A model generated the notes under the pieces. It was not told where the DNA came from. It made no database searches and saw only the letters and a list, made by a program, of their open reading frames with translations. Shown piece by piece: positions 34,846-43,718 of a stretch of DNA of 64,000 bases (its first letter is position 1; the number at the start of each line of letters is the position of its first letter). Position numbers and translations under genes: made by a program. The stretch is from JAHRAW01 sp965212085 (GTDB taxonomy: Bacteria; Pseudomonadota; Gammaproteobacteria; Arenicellales; Poriferihabitantaceae), in contig OZ243042.1 in assembly GCA_965212085.1 (NCBI GenBank), forward strand, positions 1,178,001 through 1,242,000, read 5' to 3'.

Positions 34846-36075
34846 ATGAGTGAATCAAAACAAACCGACCCGCCGGAATCCTACCGTTCCGGCCCCGACG
34901 AGCACGGCCACTTCGGGATTTTTGGCGGGCGCTTTGTCGCCGAGACCTTGATGCCGCTGGTGCTGGCGGTGGAACGCGCGTATAAAAAGCACCGCGACGA
35001 TCCGGATTTCAGGCGCGAGTTCGACTACTACGCGCGCGACTACATTGGCCGGCCAAGCCCGTTGTATTTGGCCGAGCGCCTGAGCGCGGAACTCGGCGGC
35101 GCGCGGATTTATTTCAAGCGCGACGAGTTGAACCATACCGGCGCTCACAAGATCAATAACACCCTCGGGCAAATTCTGCTGGCGCGGCGCATGGGCAAGC
35201 GCCGCATCATCGCCGAGACCGGCGCCGGGCAGCACGGCGTCGCCACCGCGACGGTGTGCGCGTTGTTCAACCTGCCGTGCATCGTCTATATGGGCGAGAC
35301 CGACATCGAACGCCAAGCACCCAACGTGTTTCGCATGAAACTGCTGGGCGCAGAAGTGGTGCCGGTAACCAGCGGCACCGCGACCCTCAAGGATGCGATG
35401 AACGAAGCGTTGCGCGACTGGGTCGCCAACGTGGATGACACCTTTTACATCATCGGCACCGCCGCCGGGCCGCATCCCTACCCGGAAATGGTGCGGGATT
35501 TTCAAACCGTCATCGGCATCGAAGCGCGCCGCCAACTGCTGGAACGCGAGGACAGACTGCCGGACATGCTGGTGGCCTGCATCGGCGGCGGCTCCAATGC
35601 GCTCGGATTGTTTCATCCTTTTCTGGACGACGAATCGGTGCGCATGGTCGGTGTCGAAGCGGCCGGGCACGGAATTGAAAGCGGCAAACACGCGGCCTCG
35701 CTTTCCGGCGGCCAACCCGGCGTTTTGCACGGCAACCGCACCTACCTGTTGCAGGATGACGACGGCCAGATACAACACGCGCATTCCATCTCCGCCGGCC
35801 TCGACTACCCCGGCATCGGCCCGGAACATTCCTGGCTGCATGAAAGCGGCCGGGTGGAATACGTATCAGTAACCGATGACCAAGCCCTCGAAGCATTCCA
35901 ACTGTGCTGCCGCACCGAAGGGATCATCCCGGCGTTGGAGCCTTCCCATGCCCTCGCCCACGTCGCAAAAATCGCGCCGGACATGGACGCGGAAAAAATT
36001 ATTTTAATGAACCTGTGCGGACGCGGCGACAAGGATGTCTTCACCGTGGCCGATGCGCTCGGCATCAAACTATGA
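34846..36075 (+). CDS. trpB: Tryptophan synthase beta subunit
   Basis: This 409-residue PLP enzyme condenses indole and serine to tryptophan. It has FGIFGGRFVAETLMP near residue 24, the PLP lysine in LNHTGAHKINNTLGQ near 100, AETGAGQHGVATATV near 122, and the phosphate loop CIGGGSNALGLFHPF near 246. GIIPALEPSHALAH near 363 and CGRGDKDVFTVADALG at the end are conserved. Length is normal. Its stop overlaps the trpA start (ATGA), so both subunits should be made in balance and form the alpha2beta2 complex. Confidence 0.97.
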   Translation: MSESKQTDPPESYRSGPDEHGHFGIFGGRFVAETLMPLVLAVERAYKKHRDDPDFRREFDYYARDYIGRPSPLYLAERLSAELGGARIYFKRDELNHTGAHKINNTLGQILLARRMGKRRIIAETGAGQHGVATATVCALFNLPCIVYMGETDIERQAPNVFRMKLLGAEVVPVTSGTATLKDAMNEALRDWVANVDDTFYIIGTAAGPHPYPEMVRDFQTVIGIEARRQLLEREDRLPDMLVACIGGGSNALGLFHPFLDDESVRMVGVEAAGHGIESGKHAASLSGGQPGVLHGNRTYLLQDDDGQIQHAHSISAGLDYPGIGPEHSWLHESGRVEYVSVTDDQALEAFQLCCRTEGIIPALEPSHALAHVAKIAPDMDAEKIILMNLCGRGDKDVFTVADALGIKL

Positions 36076-36911
36076 ACGCCGGCACTGACAACGCACCGCA
36101 CGGACGCCTGACGCGCTGCTTTGAAAACCTGAAAAAACAAAAGCGCGCCGGGCTGGTAACCTTCGTAACCGCCGGCGACCCCGACCTCGCAACCGCCACC
36201 AAGATCCTCCACGGCCTGCCCGACGCCGGCGCCGACATCATCGAGCTGGGCATGCCCTTTTCCGATCCGATGGCGGACGGCCCGGCGATTCAACTGGCGA
36301 GTTTGCGCGCGTTGAAAGCCGGAATAACTTTGCAAAAAACCCTGGACATGGTAGGCGGGTTCCGCAAAAAAAACGCGCACACGCCGGTCGTGCTGATGGG
36401 CTATTACAACCCCATCTATCGCTACGGCAACCAGCGTTTCATAGACCACGCCATCAACGCCGGCGTGGACGGGCTGATCATCGTTGACCTGCCGCCGGAG
36501 GAAGATGGCGAGTTATGCCATCCGTGCCTGACCGCCGGCCTGCACTGGGTTCGCCTGACCACCCCCACCACCGACGGCAAACGACTGGCGCGCGTACTGG
36601 AACGCAGTTCGGGGTTCGTCTATCACGTATCCATCGCCGGCATCACCGGCACGCGCTCAGCCGGAGAAACCGAAGTGCAACAAGCCGTCTCGCAAATCCG
36701 CAAACAAACAAGCCTGCCGGTCGCCGTGGGCTTCGGCATCAAAACCGCAGAGCAGGTAACGCAAACCGCGAAGGTGGCTGACGCGGTGGTGGTTGGGTCG
36801 GCGGTGATTGAGCGGATTGCGGGCGGGATCGAAAATAAATCCGGGAGCAAGGATATTGTCGCCGGCGTACATCGGTTTGTGGGGGAGTTGGCGGGAGGAC
36901 TCACCAACTAA
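36072..36911 (+). CDS. trpA: Tryptophan synthase alpha subunit
   Basis: This 279-residue TIM-barrel lyase cleaves indole-3-glycerol phosphate. Catalytic Glu and Asp are in ADIIELGMPFSDPMADGP near residue 54-66. RKKNAHTPVVLMGYYNPIYRYG, VDGLIIVDLPPEED and VSIAGITGTRS are family blocks, and the phosphate site is VAVGFGIKTAEQV near 222. ATG 36072 overlaps the trpB stop by 4 bp. The remaining trp genes are not here, except for trpD about 10 kb away on the other strand. Confidence 0.96.
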   Translation: MNAGTDNAPHGRLTRCFENLKKQKRAGLVTFVTAGDPDLATATKILHGLPDAGADIIELGMPFSDPMADGPAIQLASLRALKAGITLQKTLDMVGGFRKKNAHTPVVLMGYYNPIYRYGNQRFIDHAINAGVDGLIIVDLPPEEDGELCHPCLTAGLHWVRLTTPTTDGKRLARVLERSSGFVYHVSIAGITGTRSAGETEVQQAVSQIRKQTSLPVAVGFGIKTAEQVTQTAKVADAVVVGSAVIERIAGGIENKSGSKDIVAGVHRFVGELAGGLTN

Positions 36912-36988
36912 AACGCAAAAACACTTGTTCCTTCACCTAGAATTCGACCCATTAACAGTAATCGAATTTATAATCTATAAATGACTAT

Positions 36989-38650
36989 TTATTCTGTAAC
37001 AGTAATATCTTCCTCAAAATCATCATCAAGTTCCAGCTGTTTGTTTTTGTCAATTTTCTGTTTAACGATTCTCTTATTAATTTCACGACTAACAAGGTTC
37101 GCACGGGCAGCAAAAAATTTATCGTAATCATCCGACCATATACCAAAAGATTCCAAATCATCGATAAGGTGAGTTTTCATTGTATCCAATAAATTTTTAT
37201 TCTTTTTAAATTTCTTCATATAAATTGATGGTGGCTTTTTCCCTATTTCTCGTTTATTTAGGAAATCATCAACGATAGTTATATTCAAAATGTGATTTAT
37301 GTAAAAGCGATCCTCTTTTCCTTTTAAGTATGCTTTCGGGAAAAAATGATGGTAGTTTTTACTATTGGCTTGTTTTAACCAATTATTGCTGATATTAACT
37401 ATTGAATCGTCAACAAACGACTTGGGTTGAAAGTGAGCGTAAATACACAAAATTCCTTTCACATAACTGCGCCCAGCGCTAAACCAGCCATTGTTCTCAA
37501 TAAATTCTGCTGAAGTATCAACCGGCCAATCATATGAAGGCAGTTCATCATTGAGTATCTTTTCTATTCTTTTAACATCTTGTGCCAGTTTACTTTCAAC
37601 CGCTGATGAATAACGCCCAGACAATGAGCAACGCCAAAAGAAATCCTCAAGGAATTTTTGCTTATCACCAGTAGTAGGCTTATCTTTATGCTTAGAGAAA
37701 AAATAAGCAAATGGCACAATTAATGCATTATACGGCAATAACTGAGACACGGGAATCCTATAGTAGTTCCTAAAATATTCCGCTGCCTTTTCTATGGCAT
37801 CAGCGGCGTTATTCCAAGTGTCTATGAACTGTTGTTTATCAAGTTTCAGAATAATTGAGCGTTTGCATTCCCCAACCATTATCATAGAAATAGTTTGCAA
37901 AACTGTTGCATCCGATATAGTTTCATAGTTTATCGTTTCTAACTCCTCTATCAGCTGCTGATACTTTTCAGATAAGTCAAAGTTTCTTTTTTCGTCAAAA
38001 GTTTTTGCCACCATAATTTCAAACACTGTTAGTGGTGTGCCACCCACATTAATTCTAGTAAAAACTTCGGTAGCAACATCCAGCGATGCATCTTCCAATT
38101 GGACAATGGAGTATTGATAGCTGTTTATTCGTTCTTGGTAAACACCGATTTTTTCCCAATACTTTTCAGGGAAAATACGTGCCAACCCCATACCACCACT
38201 CATCAAATCTAAAATACTAATGAAAGTTTTATCTTCTTTCTCGCTAATATCTGTAATAACGATAGGCTGACTTTCATCTGCATCAAGATCGATGTATATT
38301 TTCGAAAAATCATCCTCTTTTTTGTCTCTACTTACTTTTACACCTTTAAGGCAAGCAAATAAACTTGTTAGTCGTTGTTGTCCGTCAAGCACAAAATATA
38401 CCGATTCCCCTTCAGGCGTCTCTGGTAATGCATAATCACCTAAATTCCTAATGGATCGTAATCGTTCCTTGGTTTTCCAAAATATAAAAGTTCCAATGGG
38501 GTAGCCCTTAACAATACTGTCAACGAGTCCCGCAGACTTCTGCATAGTCCATACAAAATCCCGTTGAAATTGCGGGATCTTAATTTGACCATTTTCAATT
38601 TGACCAATGAGGTTTGAAAATGTTTGAGATTGAGGCTGTGGCAGTTGCAT
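36989..38650 (-). CDS. DUF262-family GmrS-like protein with HNH-like C-terminus
   Basis: This 553-residue protein has an N-terminal DUF262 domain with IPQFQRDFVWTMQKS near residue 25 and FVLDGQQRLTSLFACL near 90. Near residue 435 is YHHFFPKAYLKGKEDRFYIN followed by HILNITIVDDFLNK, resembling the His/Asn pattern of the HNH-like nuclease found in such proteins, though with a looser match than the copy at 24322. The C-terminal tail is acidic (ELDDDFEEDITVTE). It is AT-rich and stands between trpBA and leuCD. A defence role against modified DNA is inferred from the domain. The two copies in the window share little beyond the motifs, so they are not recent duplicates. Confidence 0.75.
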   Translation of the reverse strand: MQLPQPQSQTFSNLIGQIENGQIKIPQFQRDFVWTMQKSAGLVDSIVKGYPIGTFIFWKTKERLRSIRNLGDYALPETPEGESVYFVLDGQQRLTSLFACLKGVKVSRDKKEDDFSKIYIDLDADESQPIVITDISEKEDKTFISILDLMSGGMGLARIFPEKYWEKIGVYQERINSYQYSIVQLEDASLDVATEVFTRINVGGTPLTVFEIMVAKTFDEKRNFDLSEKYQQLIEELETINYETISDATVLQTISMIMVGECKRSIILKLDKQQFIDTWNNAADAIEKAAEYFRNYYRIPVSQLLPYNALIVPFAYFFSKHKDKPTTGDKQKFLEDFFWRCSLSGRYSSAVESKLAQDVKRIEKILNDELPSYDWPVDTSAEFIENNGWFSAGRSYVKGILCIYAHFQPKSFVDDSIVNISNNWLKQANSKNYHHFFPKAYLKGKEDRFYINHILNITIVDDFLNKREIGKKPPSIYMKKFKKNKNLLDTMKTHLIDDLESFGIWSDDYDKFFAARANLVSREINKRIVKQKIDKNKQLELDDDFEEDITVTE

Positions 38651-38719
38651 TTTTATAGTTTCCGAGTAGTGTGAATTAGATCTTTCTCTTCATAACCTTA
38701 TCAATAGGCGACTTCGCCA

Positions 38720-39361
38720 TCACGCACCAAACAACCACGGCGCCTCAATTTTCCGCTTACGCTCGTATTCCTTTATCAACTCCACACGGTCAAGGGTCAA
38801 ACCGATGTCGTCCAAGCCGTTGACCAGGCAATGCTTTTGCGATGCTTGGATTTCAAATTTGATTACGGCGTTATTCGGTTGAACCAGTTGCTGAGCCGGC
38901 AGGTCCACTTGCAATCGGTAGCCGGGTTGTTCCCCGACCTGCGTGAACAAATCGTCCACGGTTTTCTCGTCCAGCGCCACCGGCAGCATGCCGTTTTTGA
39001 AGCAGTTGTTGTAAAAAATATCGGCGAAGCTTGGCGCGATGATGCAGCGGAAGCCGTAGTCGAGGAGCGCCCACGGGGCGTGTTCGCGGGAGGAGCCGCA
39101 GCCGAAATTTTTGCGCGCGAGGAGGATTTGTGCGCCGGCGTAGCGTTCGCGGTTGAGCACAAAATCGGGGTTGAGCGGGCGTTGGCTGTGGTCCATGCCC
39201 GGTTCGCCGTGGTCGAGATAGCGCCATTCGTCAAACAGGTTCGGGCCGAAGCCGGTGCGTTTGATGGACTTCAGGTATTGCTTGGGGATGATCGCGTCTG
39301 TGTCGACGTTGGCGCGGTCGAGGGGCATTACCAAACCGTCGAGGGTCGTGAAAGGCTCCAT
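38720..39361 (-). CDS. leuD: 3-isopropylmalate dehydratase small subunit
   Basis: This 213-residue swivel subunit of the aconitase-like enzyme isomerises 2- to 3-isopropylmalate in leucine synthesis. It starts MEPFTTLDGLVMPLDRANVD with DTDAIIPKQYLKSIKRTGFG, and has the substrate loop ARKNFGCGSSREHAPWAL near residue 82. ATG 39361 has GAGGAAA upstream and gives the standard N-terminus; a longer in-frame start is not conserved. It follows leuC by 10 bp. Confidence 0.95.
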   Translation of the reverse strand: MEPFTTLDGLVMPLDRANVDTDAIIPKQYLKSIKRTGFGPNLFDEWRYLDHGEPGMDHSQRPLNPDFVLNRERYAGAQILLARKNFGCGSSREHAPWALLDYGFRCIIAPSFADIFYNNCFKNGMLPVALDEKTVDDLFTQVGEQPGYRLQVDLPAQQLVQPNNAVIKFEIQASQKHCLVNGLDDIGLTLDRVELIKEYERKRKIEAPWLFGA

Positions 39362-39371
39362 CGTTTTTTCC

Positions 39372-40808
39372 TCAGCGGCCCCGGTCGGCGGCCCGCACGT
39401 CCGCAAAGCGGCCGGCGATGGCGGCGGCGGCGGCGACCACCGGGGACACCAGATGGGTGCGTCCGCCCTGGCCCTGGCGGCCTTCGAAGTTGCGGTTGGA
39501 GGTGGAGGCGCAGCGTTCTCCCGGCTGCAAGCGGTCGGCGTTCATCGCCAGGCACATCGAACAGCCGGGGTTGCGCCATTCAAAACCGGCGTCTATGAAG
39601 ATGCGGTGCAACCCTTCGGATTCCGCCTGGCGTTTGACCAGGCCCGAACCCGGCACCACCAGCGCCTGCTTGATGCTCGCCGCGACTTTTTTTCCCTTGA
39701 CCACGTCGGCGGCGGCGCGCAAATCTTCGATGCGGCTGTTGGTGCACGAGCCGATGAAAACCAGGTCGAGGGCGATGTCTTTGATGGGCGTGCCCGGTTG
39801 CAGGTCCATATACTTGAGCGCGAGTTCCATGCTCTCGCGTTTGCCGGAGTCGGTTTGCTCGGCGGGGTCGGGCACTTTGCCGTTGATGTCGGTGACCATC
39901 TCCGGCGAAGTTCCCCAGGTCACTTGGGGGGAAACCTTTGATGCGTCGAGAATCACTTCGCGATCGAATTCGGCGTCGTCGTCGGAATGCAGTTCCCGCC
40001 AGTTGGCCACGGCGCGCTCCCACAGTTCGCCTTGGGGGGCAAATGGGCGGCCCTTGAGGTAGGCGATGGTGGTCTGATCCACCGCGATCATGCCCGCCCT
40101 GGCACCGGCTTCGATGGCCATGTTGCAGACGGTCATGCGCCCTTCCATGGACATCGCTTCGATTACCGGGCCGGCGAACTCGACGGCGTAACCGGTGCCG
40201 CCGGCGGTGCCGATCTCGCCGATGAGCGCCAGCGCCACGTCCTTGGCGGCCACGCCGGGGCGCATTTCGCCGCGCAGCAGTACGCGCATATTTTTTGACT
40301 TGCGCTGCAGCAGGCACTGGGTGGCGAGCACGTGTTCGACTTCGGAGGTGCCGATGCCGAACGCCAGCGCGCCGAACGCGCCGTGGGTTGAGGTGTGGGA
40401 ATCGCCGCAGACGATGGTCATGCCGGGCAGCGTGACCCCGTGCTCCGGGCCGATGACGTGCACGATGCCCTGGCGCGGGTCGCCCATGCCGAACTCGGTA
40501 ATCCCGAAGTGATTGCAGTTTTGTTCGAGCGTGGCCACCTGAAGCCGCGACACCGGATCGTCAATGCCCGCGCCGTCGGTGGTGGTCGGCACGTTGTGAT
40601 CCGGCACCGCGAGAATGCTCGACGCGCGCCACGGCTTGCGCCCGGCCAGATGCAACCCTTCAAACGCCTGGGGCGAAGTTACTTCGTGCACCAGATGCCG
40701 GTCAATGTAGAGCAGCGAAACGCCATCGCCGTCATCGTCATTGCAGTGGACGACGTGCTGATGCCAGAGTTTGTCGTAGAGGGTTTGTTGGGAGGTTGGT
40801 TTTTTCAC
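39372..40808 (-). CDS. leuC: 3-isopropylmalate dehydratase large subunit
   Basis: This 478-residue catalytic subunit carries the 4Fe-4S cluster. The ligand cysteines are in VFIGSCTNSRIEDL near residue 354 and in NPGCSMCLAMN near 415-418. HLVHEVTSPQAFEGL, VCGDSHTSTHGAFGALAFG and the early QTLYDKLWHQHVV are conserved. GTG 40808 was chosen because the family begins close to TLYDKLW; a TTG 6 bp upstream in the same frame is also possible. It pairs with leuD downstream. A candidate -10 box lies 30 bp upstream. Confidence 0.95.
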   Translation of the reverse strand: MKKPTSQQTLYDKLWHQHVVHCNDDDGDGVSLLYIDRHLVHEVTSPQAFEGLHLAGRKPWRASSILAVPDHNVPTTTDGAGIDDPVSRLQVATLEQNCNHFGITEFGMGDPRQGIVHVIGPEHGVTLPGMTIVCGDSHTSTHGAFGALAFGIGTSEVEHVLATQCLLQRKSKNMRVLLRGEMRPGVAAKDVALALIGEIGTAGGTGYAVEFAGPVIEAMSMEGRMTVCNMAIEAGARAGMIAVDQTTIAYLKGRPFAPQGELWERAVANWRELHSDDDAEFDREVILDASKVSPQVTWGTSPEMVTDINGKVPDPAEQTDSGKRESMELALKYMDLQPGTPIKDIALDLVFIGSCTNSRIEDLRAAADVVKGKKVAASIKQALVVPGSGLVKRQAESEGLHRIFIDAGFEWRNPGCSMCLAMNADRLQPGERCASTSNRNFEGRQGQGGRTHLVSPVVAAAAAIAGRFADVRAADRGR

Positions 40809-40837
40809 GAGCAAAAACTAAGGTGGGCCGATGGCGA

Positions 40838-40843
40838 ATCATA
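40838..40843 (-). promoter_or_regulatory. Candidate leuCD -10 box
   Basis: TATGAT on the minus strand lies 30 bp before the leuC start in the 97-bp gap after aroC. The -35 region is not convincing. The position suggests that leuCD has its own promoter although aroC is upstream on the same strand. Confidence 0.3.
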
Positions 40844-40905
40844 TCACAACGCAACCGCACGCCGCTTCTTTCGGGAAGGCGCGATCGGCCGGGGTGCGGG
40901 GTTGA

Positions 40906-41967
40906 TTATTTCGGAATCTGCGCCCGGTCGCGCAGTGCGTGATCCATGAGCACCAGCGCCAGCATGGCTTCGACGATGGGCACGGCGCGGATGCCGACGC
41001 AGGGATCGTGGCGGCCGGTGACCACCGCGTCGACGCTTTGGTTGTCGGTGTTCACGGTTTGCCCCGGCGCGGCGATGCTGGAGGTCGGCTTGAAGGCGAC
41101 TTTGACTTCAATGTTCTGGCCGCTGGAGATGCCCCCCAGCACGCCCCCGGCGTGGTTGCTCAAAAATCCTTTCGGGTTCATCTGGTCGCGGTGCTGGGAG
41201 CCGCGCTGCACGACCGCTTCAAAACCGGCGCCGATTTCAACGCCCTTGGCGGCGTTGATGCTCATCATTGCTTTGGCGATGTCCGCGTCCAGGCGGTCGA
41301 ATACCGGTTCGCCCCAGCCCGCCGGAACCCCGCGGGCTTCGACGTACACCGCGGCGCCGACCGAGTCGCCTTGTTTGCGAATTTGATCGATGAACGCACC
41401 GAGTTGTTCCACCGTGGAGCCGTCGCCGACGAAAAAGGGATTGGCGGCGACCTCGTTCCAGTCTTTGCGCTCAATGTAAATGTCGCCGATTTGATACACG
41501 CAGGCGCGGATGAGGACGCCGTAGTGTTCGGCCAGGTATTTTCGGGCGATGCCGCCGGCGGCCACGCGCATGGTGGTCTCCCGTGCCGACGAGCGGCCGC
41601 CGCCGCGGTAGTCGCGGCGGCCGTATTTTTTCAGGTAGGTGTAGTCGGCGTGGCCCGGGCGGAAGCGGTCCTTGATTTTTTCATAGTCCCGGGTGCGCTG
41701 GTCTTCGTTGTGCACCAGCAGCCCGATGGGCGTTCCGGTGGTCGCCCCATCGAATACCCCGGATAAAATTTCCACGCGGTCGGATTCTTTGCGCTGGGTG
41801 GTGTATCGGGACTGCCCCGGCTTGCGGCGGTCGAGGTCGGCCTGCAGGTCGGCGGCGCTCAGCGCCAACCCCGGCGGGCAGCCGTCCACCACCCCGCCCA
41901 ACGCAACGCCGTGGCTCTCGCCGAAGGTGGTTAGGGTGAACTGCTGGCCTGTGGTGTTTCCGGACAT
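40906..41967 (-). CDS. aroC: Chorismate synthase
   Basis: This 353-residue FMN-dependent enzyme is the last step of the shikimate pathway, converting EPSP to chorismate. It begins MSGNTTGQQFTLTTFGESHG and has GVVDGCPPGLALS, RRKPGQSRYTTQRKESD, GRSSARETTMRVAAGGIARK near residue 130, and the late block GRHDPCVGIRAVPIVEAM. All regions and length are normal. It is upstream of leuCD on the same strand, and diverges from the NYN-domain gene. Chorismate supply links it to the Trp genes in the window. Confidence 0.97.
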   Translation of the reverse strand: MSGNTTGQQFTLTTFGESHGVALGGVVDGCPPGLALSAADLQADLDRRKPGQSRYTTQRKESDRVEILSGVFDGATTGTPIGLLVHNEDQRTRDYEKIKDRFRPGHADYTYLKKYGRRDYRGGGRSSARETTMRVAAGGIARKYLAEHYGVLIRACVYQIGDIYIERKDWNEVAANPFFVGDGSTVEQLGAFIDQIRKQGDSVGAAVYVEARGVPAGWGEPVFDRLDADIAKAMMSINAAKGVEIGAGFEAVVQRGSQHRDQMNPKGFLSNHAGGVLGGISSGQNIEVKVAFKPTSSIAAPGQTVNTDNQSVDAVVTGRHDPCVGIRAVPIVEAMLALVLMDHALRDRAQIPK

Positions 41968-42016
41968 GGGGGTTTTTTATGCAGTAACGTTGGCGGTGAT
42001 TGTAACGCATGAGTGC

Positions 42017-42045
42017 TTGACAAGGCTGTAAAGTTGCGCTACGGT
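42017..42045 (+). promoter_or_regulatory. Candidate promoter before structured leader of NYN gene
   Basis: TTGACA (42017-42022) is perfect; TACGGT (42040-42045) follows after a 17-bp spacer. The predicted start is near 42052, just before the hairpin at 42061-42116. Confidence 0.5.
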
Positions 42046-42060
42046 ACGCTCCACAATAGC

Positions 42061-42116
42061 GCCCCGGCAAGTAACGGGCTTCACCCATCCCGAAGCCTCC
42101 GAACCCGGGGCTTTTT
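42061..42116 (+). terminator. Terminator-like structured leader (attenuator or small RNA end)
   Basis: GCCCCGG (42061-42067) pairs with CCGGGGC (42105-42111), enclosing a second stem GGCTTC/GAAGCC (42077-42082 with 42092-42097). TTTTT follows at once (42112-42116). It stands between a promoter-like pair and the NYN gene ATG at 42137, so it would either stop a roughly 65-nt RNA or attenuate the gene. No known riboswitch class was recognised. Confidence 0.6.
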
Positions 42117-42136
42117 CTTTGCAAAGCAACAACATA

Positions 42137-42826
42137 ATGAAAACAGCCATTTTAGTGGACGGCAGCTACTTTGTGAGACGCTACCGCACTTTACACCCCG
42201 AATGGAGGACCAAGACTCCCGGCCAGATTGCAGAGGATTTGTATGATGGTTTGCTACGCGATCTTCTTGAGGTGAATAAAGGACAAGATAGCAACACACG
42301 CCCCAGGGAGCTTTACCGTATCTTCTTTTACGACTGCCCGCCACTCTCCAAGCGGGGCCAAAATCCGGTCTCCAAACGCGGATTTAATTTTGGCGATACG
42401 GATGAAGCCCAATTTCGAACCGGATTTCACGAAGAACTTAAAAAATTCCGGAAAGTTGCATTGAGGTTGGGCAGAATTTCAGACGATGGACGCTGGATGA
42501 TAAAGCCGAACAAAGTAAAAGAATTACTTCAAGAAAAAATAAAAATATCAGATCTAACCGACTCTGATGTCTGGTACGAGGTACGGCAGAAAGGCGTGGA
42601 CATGAGAATCGGGCTGGATATTTCTTCGCTTTCCTACAAAAAATCCGTTGACCAAATAATTCTTATATCCGGTGACAGCGATTTTGTTCCGGCGGCAAAA
42701 CTCGCCCGTCGTGAAGGCATTGATTTTGTTCTCGACCCTATGTGGAATCATATAAACTCCGATCTTCACGAGCATATTGACGGACAAGTTTCTTGCTGGC
42801 CAAAACCTGAGCCTCCACAAAAATGA
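42137..42826 (+). CDS. NYN-domain (PIN-like) putative nuclease
   Basis: This 229-residue protein has NYN/LabA-type features: an acidic residue at the end of strand 1, MKTAILVDGSYFVRRY at the N-terminus; GVDMRIGLDISSLSYKK near residue 155; and ILISGDSDFVPAAKLAR near 178. These Asp residues match the metal site of PIN-like RNases. ATG 42137 follows a terminator-like leader and has no clear Shine-Dalgarno. It is AT-richer than its neighbours. Such proteins are often found in defence regions or in RNA turnover; the target is unknown. Confidence 0.82.
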   Translation: MKTAILVDGSYFVRRYRTLHPEWRTKTPGQIAEDLYDGLLRDLLEVNKGQDSNTRPRELYRIFFYDCPPLSKRGQNPVSKRGFNFGDTDEAQFRTGFHEELKKFRKVALRLGRISDDGRWMIKPNKVKELLQEKIKISDLTDSDVWYEVRQKGVDMRIGLDISSLSYKKSVDQIILISGDSDFVPAAKLARREGIDFVLDPMWNHINSDLHEHIDGQVSCWPKPEPPQK

Positions 42827-42853
42827 CCGCGCCAAACCAGCCGGCGCAATATG

Positions 42854-43633
42854 CTACGCATCCGAACCCTCCACCAACGGCGCCACCGCCCGGTGCAGTA
42901 TATCCGCCGCCCACGCCTGGCCGTGGTGGTCTGCGATCAAATCCTGGCGGATTTCGATGAGTGCCATCTCCACTGCGCGGTCCTGGGCGTGGACGATCAT
43001 GGCGTAGCCGAGGGGGTCGCGGGCGTGGTAGGGCTGGTTGTGGGCGACGCGCAGGTCGTGGCCGTGGGAGTTAGATTTGTTCAGGTTGGCGGCCAGGGCG
43101 TGGGCCAGGTCGTGGTGATGTTCCCACAGCAGGCCGATGTCCCAGGGCCGCGTGACCCCTTGAATCTCCGGGGCGAAGCTGTGCACGGCCAGGATCATCG
43201 GCCGCGCGTACTTCTCCTGCATGCGGTCCACCATCTCGCCGTAACGCCGGTGGTAGGGAAAAAACATCTCGGCGATGCGCTGCCGCCGCCGCTCGTGGGA
43301 TAATCCGGCGTTGCCCGGAATCACAATCCCGTCGCTGGTTTCGGGTATCAGCGTGGGATCATCCGGGTGGCGGTTGAGGTCAATGACCAGGCGTGAATAG
43401 TTTGCCAGCAACAGGGGCGCGCCGAGTTTATGCGCGAGCATGGCCGCCACTTGCCCGGCGCCGATGTCCCAGGCAATATGCAAATCCAGCAGGCCCCGCT
43501 CCAGCCCGAGACCGCCGAGGGATTCGGGAATGCAACGGCCCGCGTGATCGCAGCAAACGATCACGGGCGCGTTCGCATCCGGGTTGACCACATCGAACAA
43601 ACCGCGGTCGTTTTCGCTCAGCAACGGTTTCAT
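42854..43633 (-). CDS. N-formylglutamate amidohydrolase family protein
   Basis: This 259-residue zinc-hydrolase-type protein has PVIVCCDHAGRCIPESLGGL near residue 24, HIAWDIGAGQVA near 52, RLVIDLNRHPDDPTLIPETS near 82, ILAVHSFAPEIQG near 146 and HDLRVAHNQPY near 195, all family blocks of FGase. Members release glutamate or aspartate from N-formyl amino acids. ATG 43633, with GAGG near it, is chosen; a GTG at 43693 would add a Glu-Pro repeat encoded by a 6-bp tandem repeat and lacks a ribosome site. It converges with the NYN gene and diverges from the EamA gene. Confidence 0.88.
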   Translation of the reverse strand: MKPLLSENDRGLFDVVNPDANAPVIVCCDHAGRCIPESLGGLGLERGLLDLHIAWDIGAGQVAAMLAHKLGAPLLLANYSRLVIDLNRHPDDPTLIPETSDGIVIPGNAGLSHERRRQRIAEMFFPYHRRYGEMVDRMQEKYARPMILAVHSFAPEIQGVTRPWDIGLLWEHHHDLAHALAANLNKSNSHGHDLRVAHNQPYHARDPLGYAMIVHAQDRAVEMALIEIRQDLIADHHGQAWAADILHRAVAPLVEGSDA

Positions 43634-43661
43634 GCCTCGGCACCGGTGAACCGCCGGATCA

Positions 43662-43691
43662 GGTTCGGGTTCGGGTTCGGGTTCAGGTTCC
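43662..43691. repeat. Five 6-bp tandem repeats (GGTTCG)
   Basis: Units GGTTCG, GGTTCG, GGTTCG, GGTTCA and GGTTCC lie in a row, 28 bp before the FGase ATG on the minus strand (reading GAACCC). They would encode Glu-Pro if the longer GTG start were used. Confidence 0.85.
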
Positions 43692-43718
43692 ACGAGAAAG
43701 TAAAAAGGAAAGTGAAAA

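Noticed and set aside
36912..36988. Possible terminator between trpA and the DUF262 gene
   Set aside because: The 77-bp gap is AT-rich but shows no stem with a T-run on either strand.
43634..43693. GTG start adding a Glu-Pro repeat to the FGase-like protein
   Set aside because: It has no ribosome site and is made of a 6-bp tandem repeat; ATG 43633 has GAGG.
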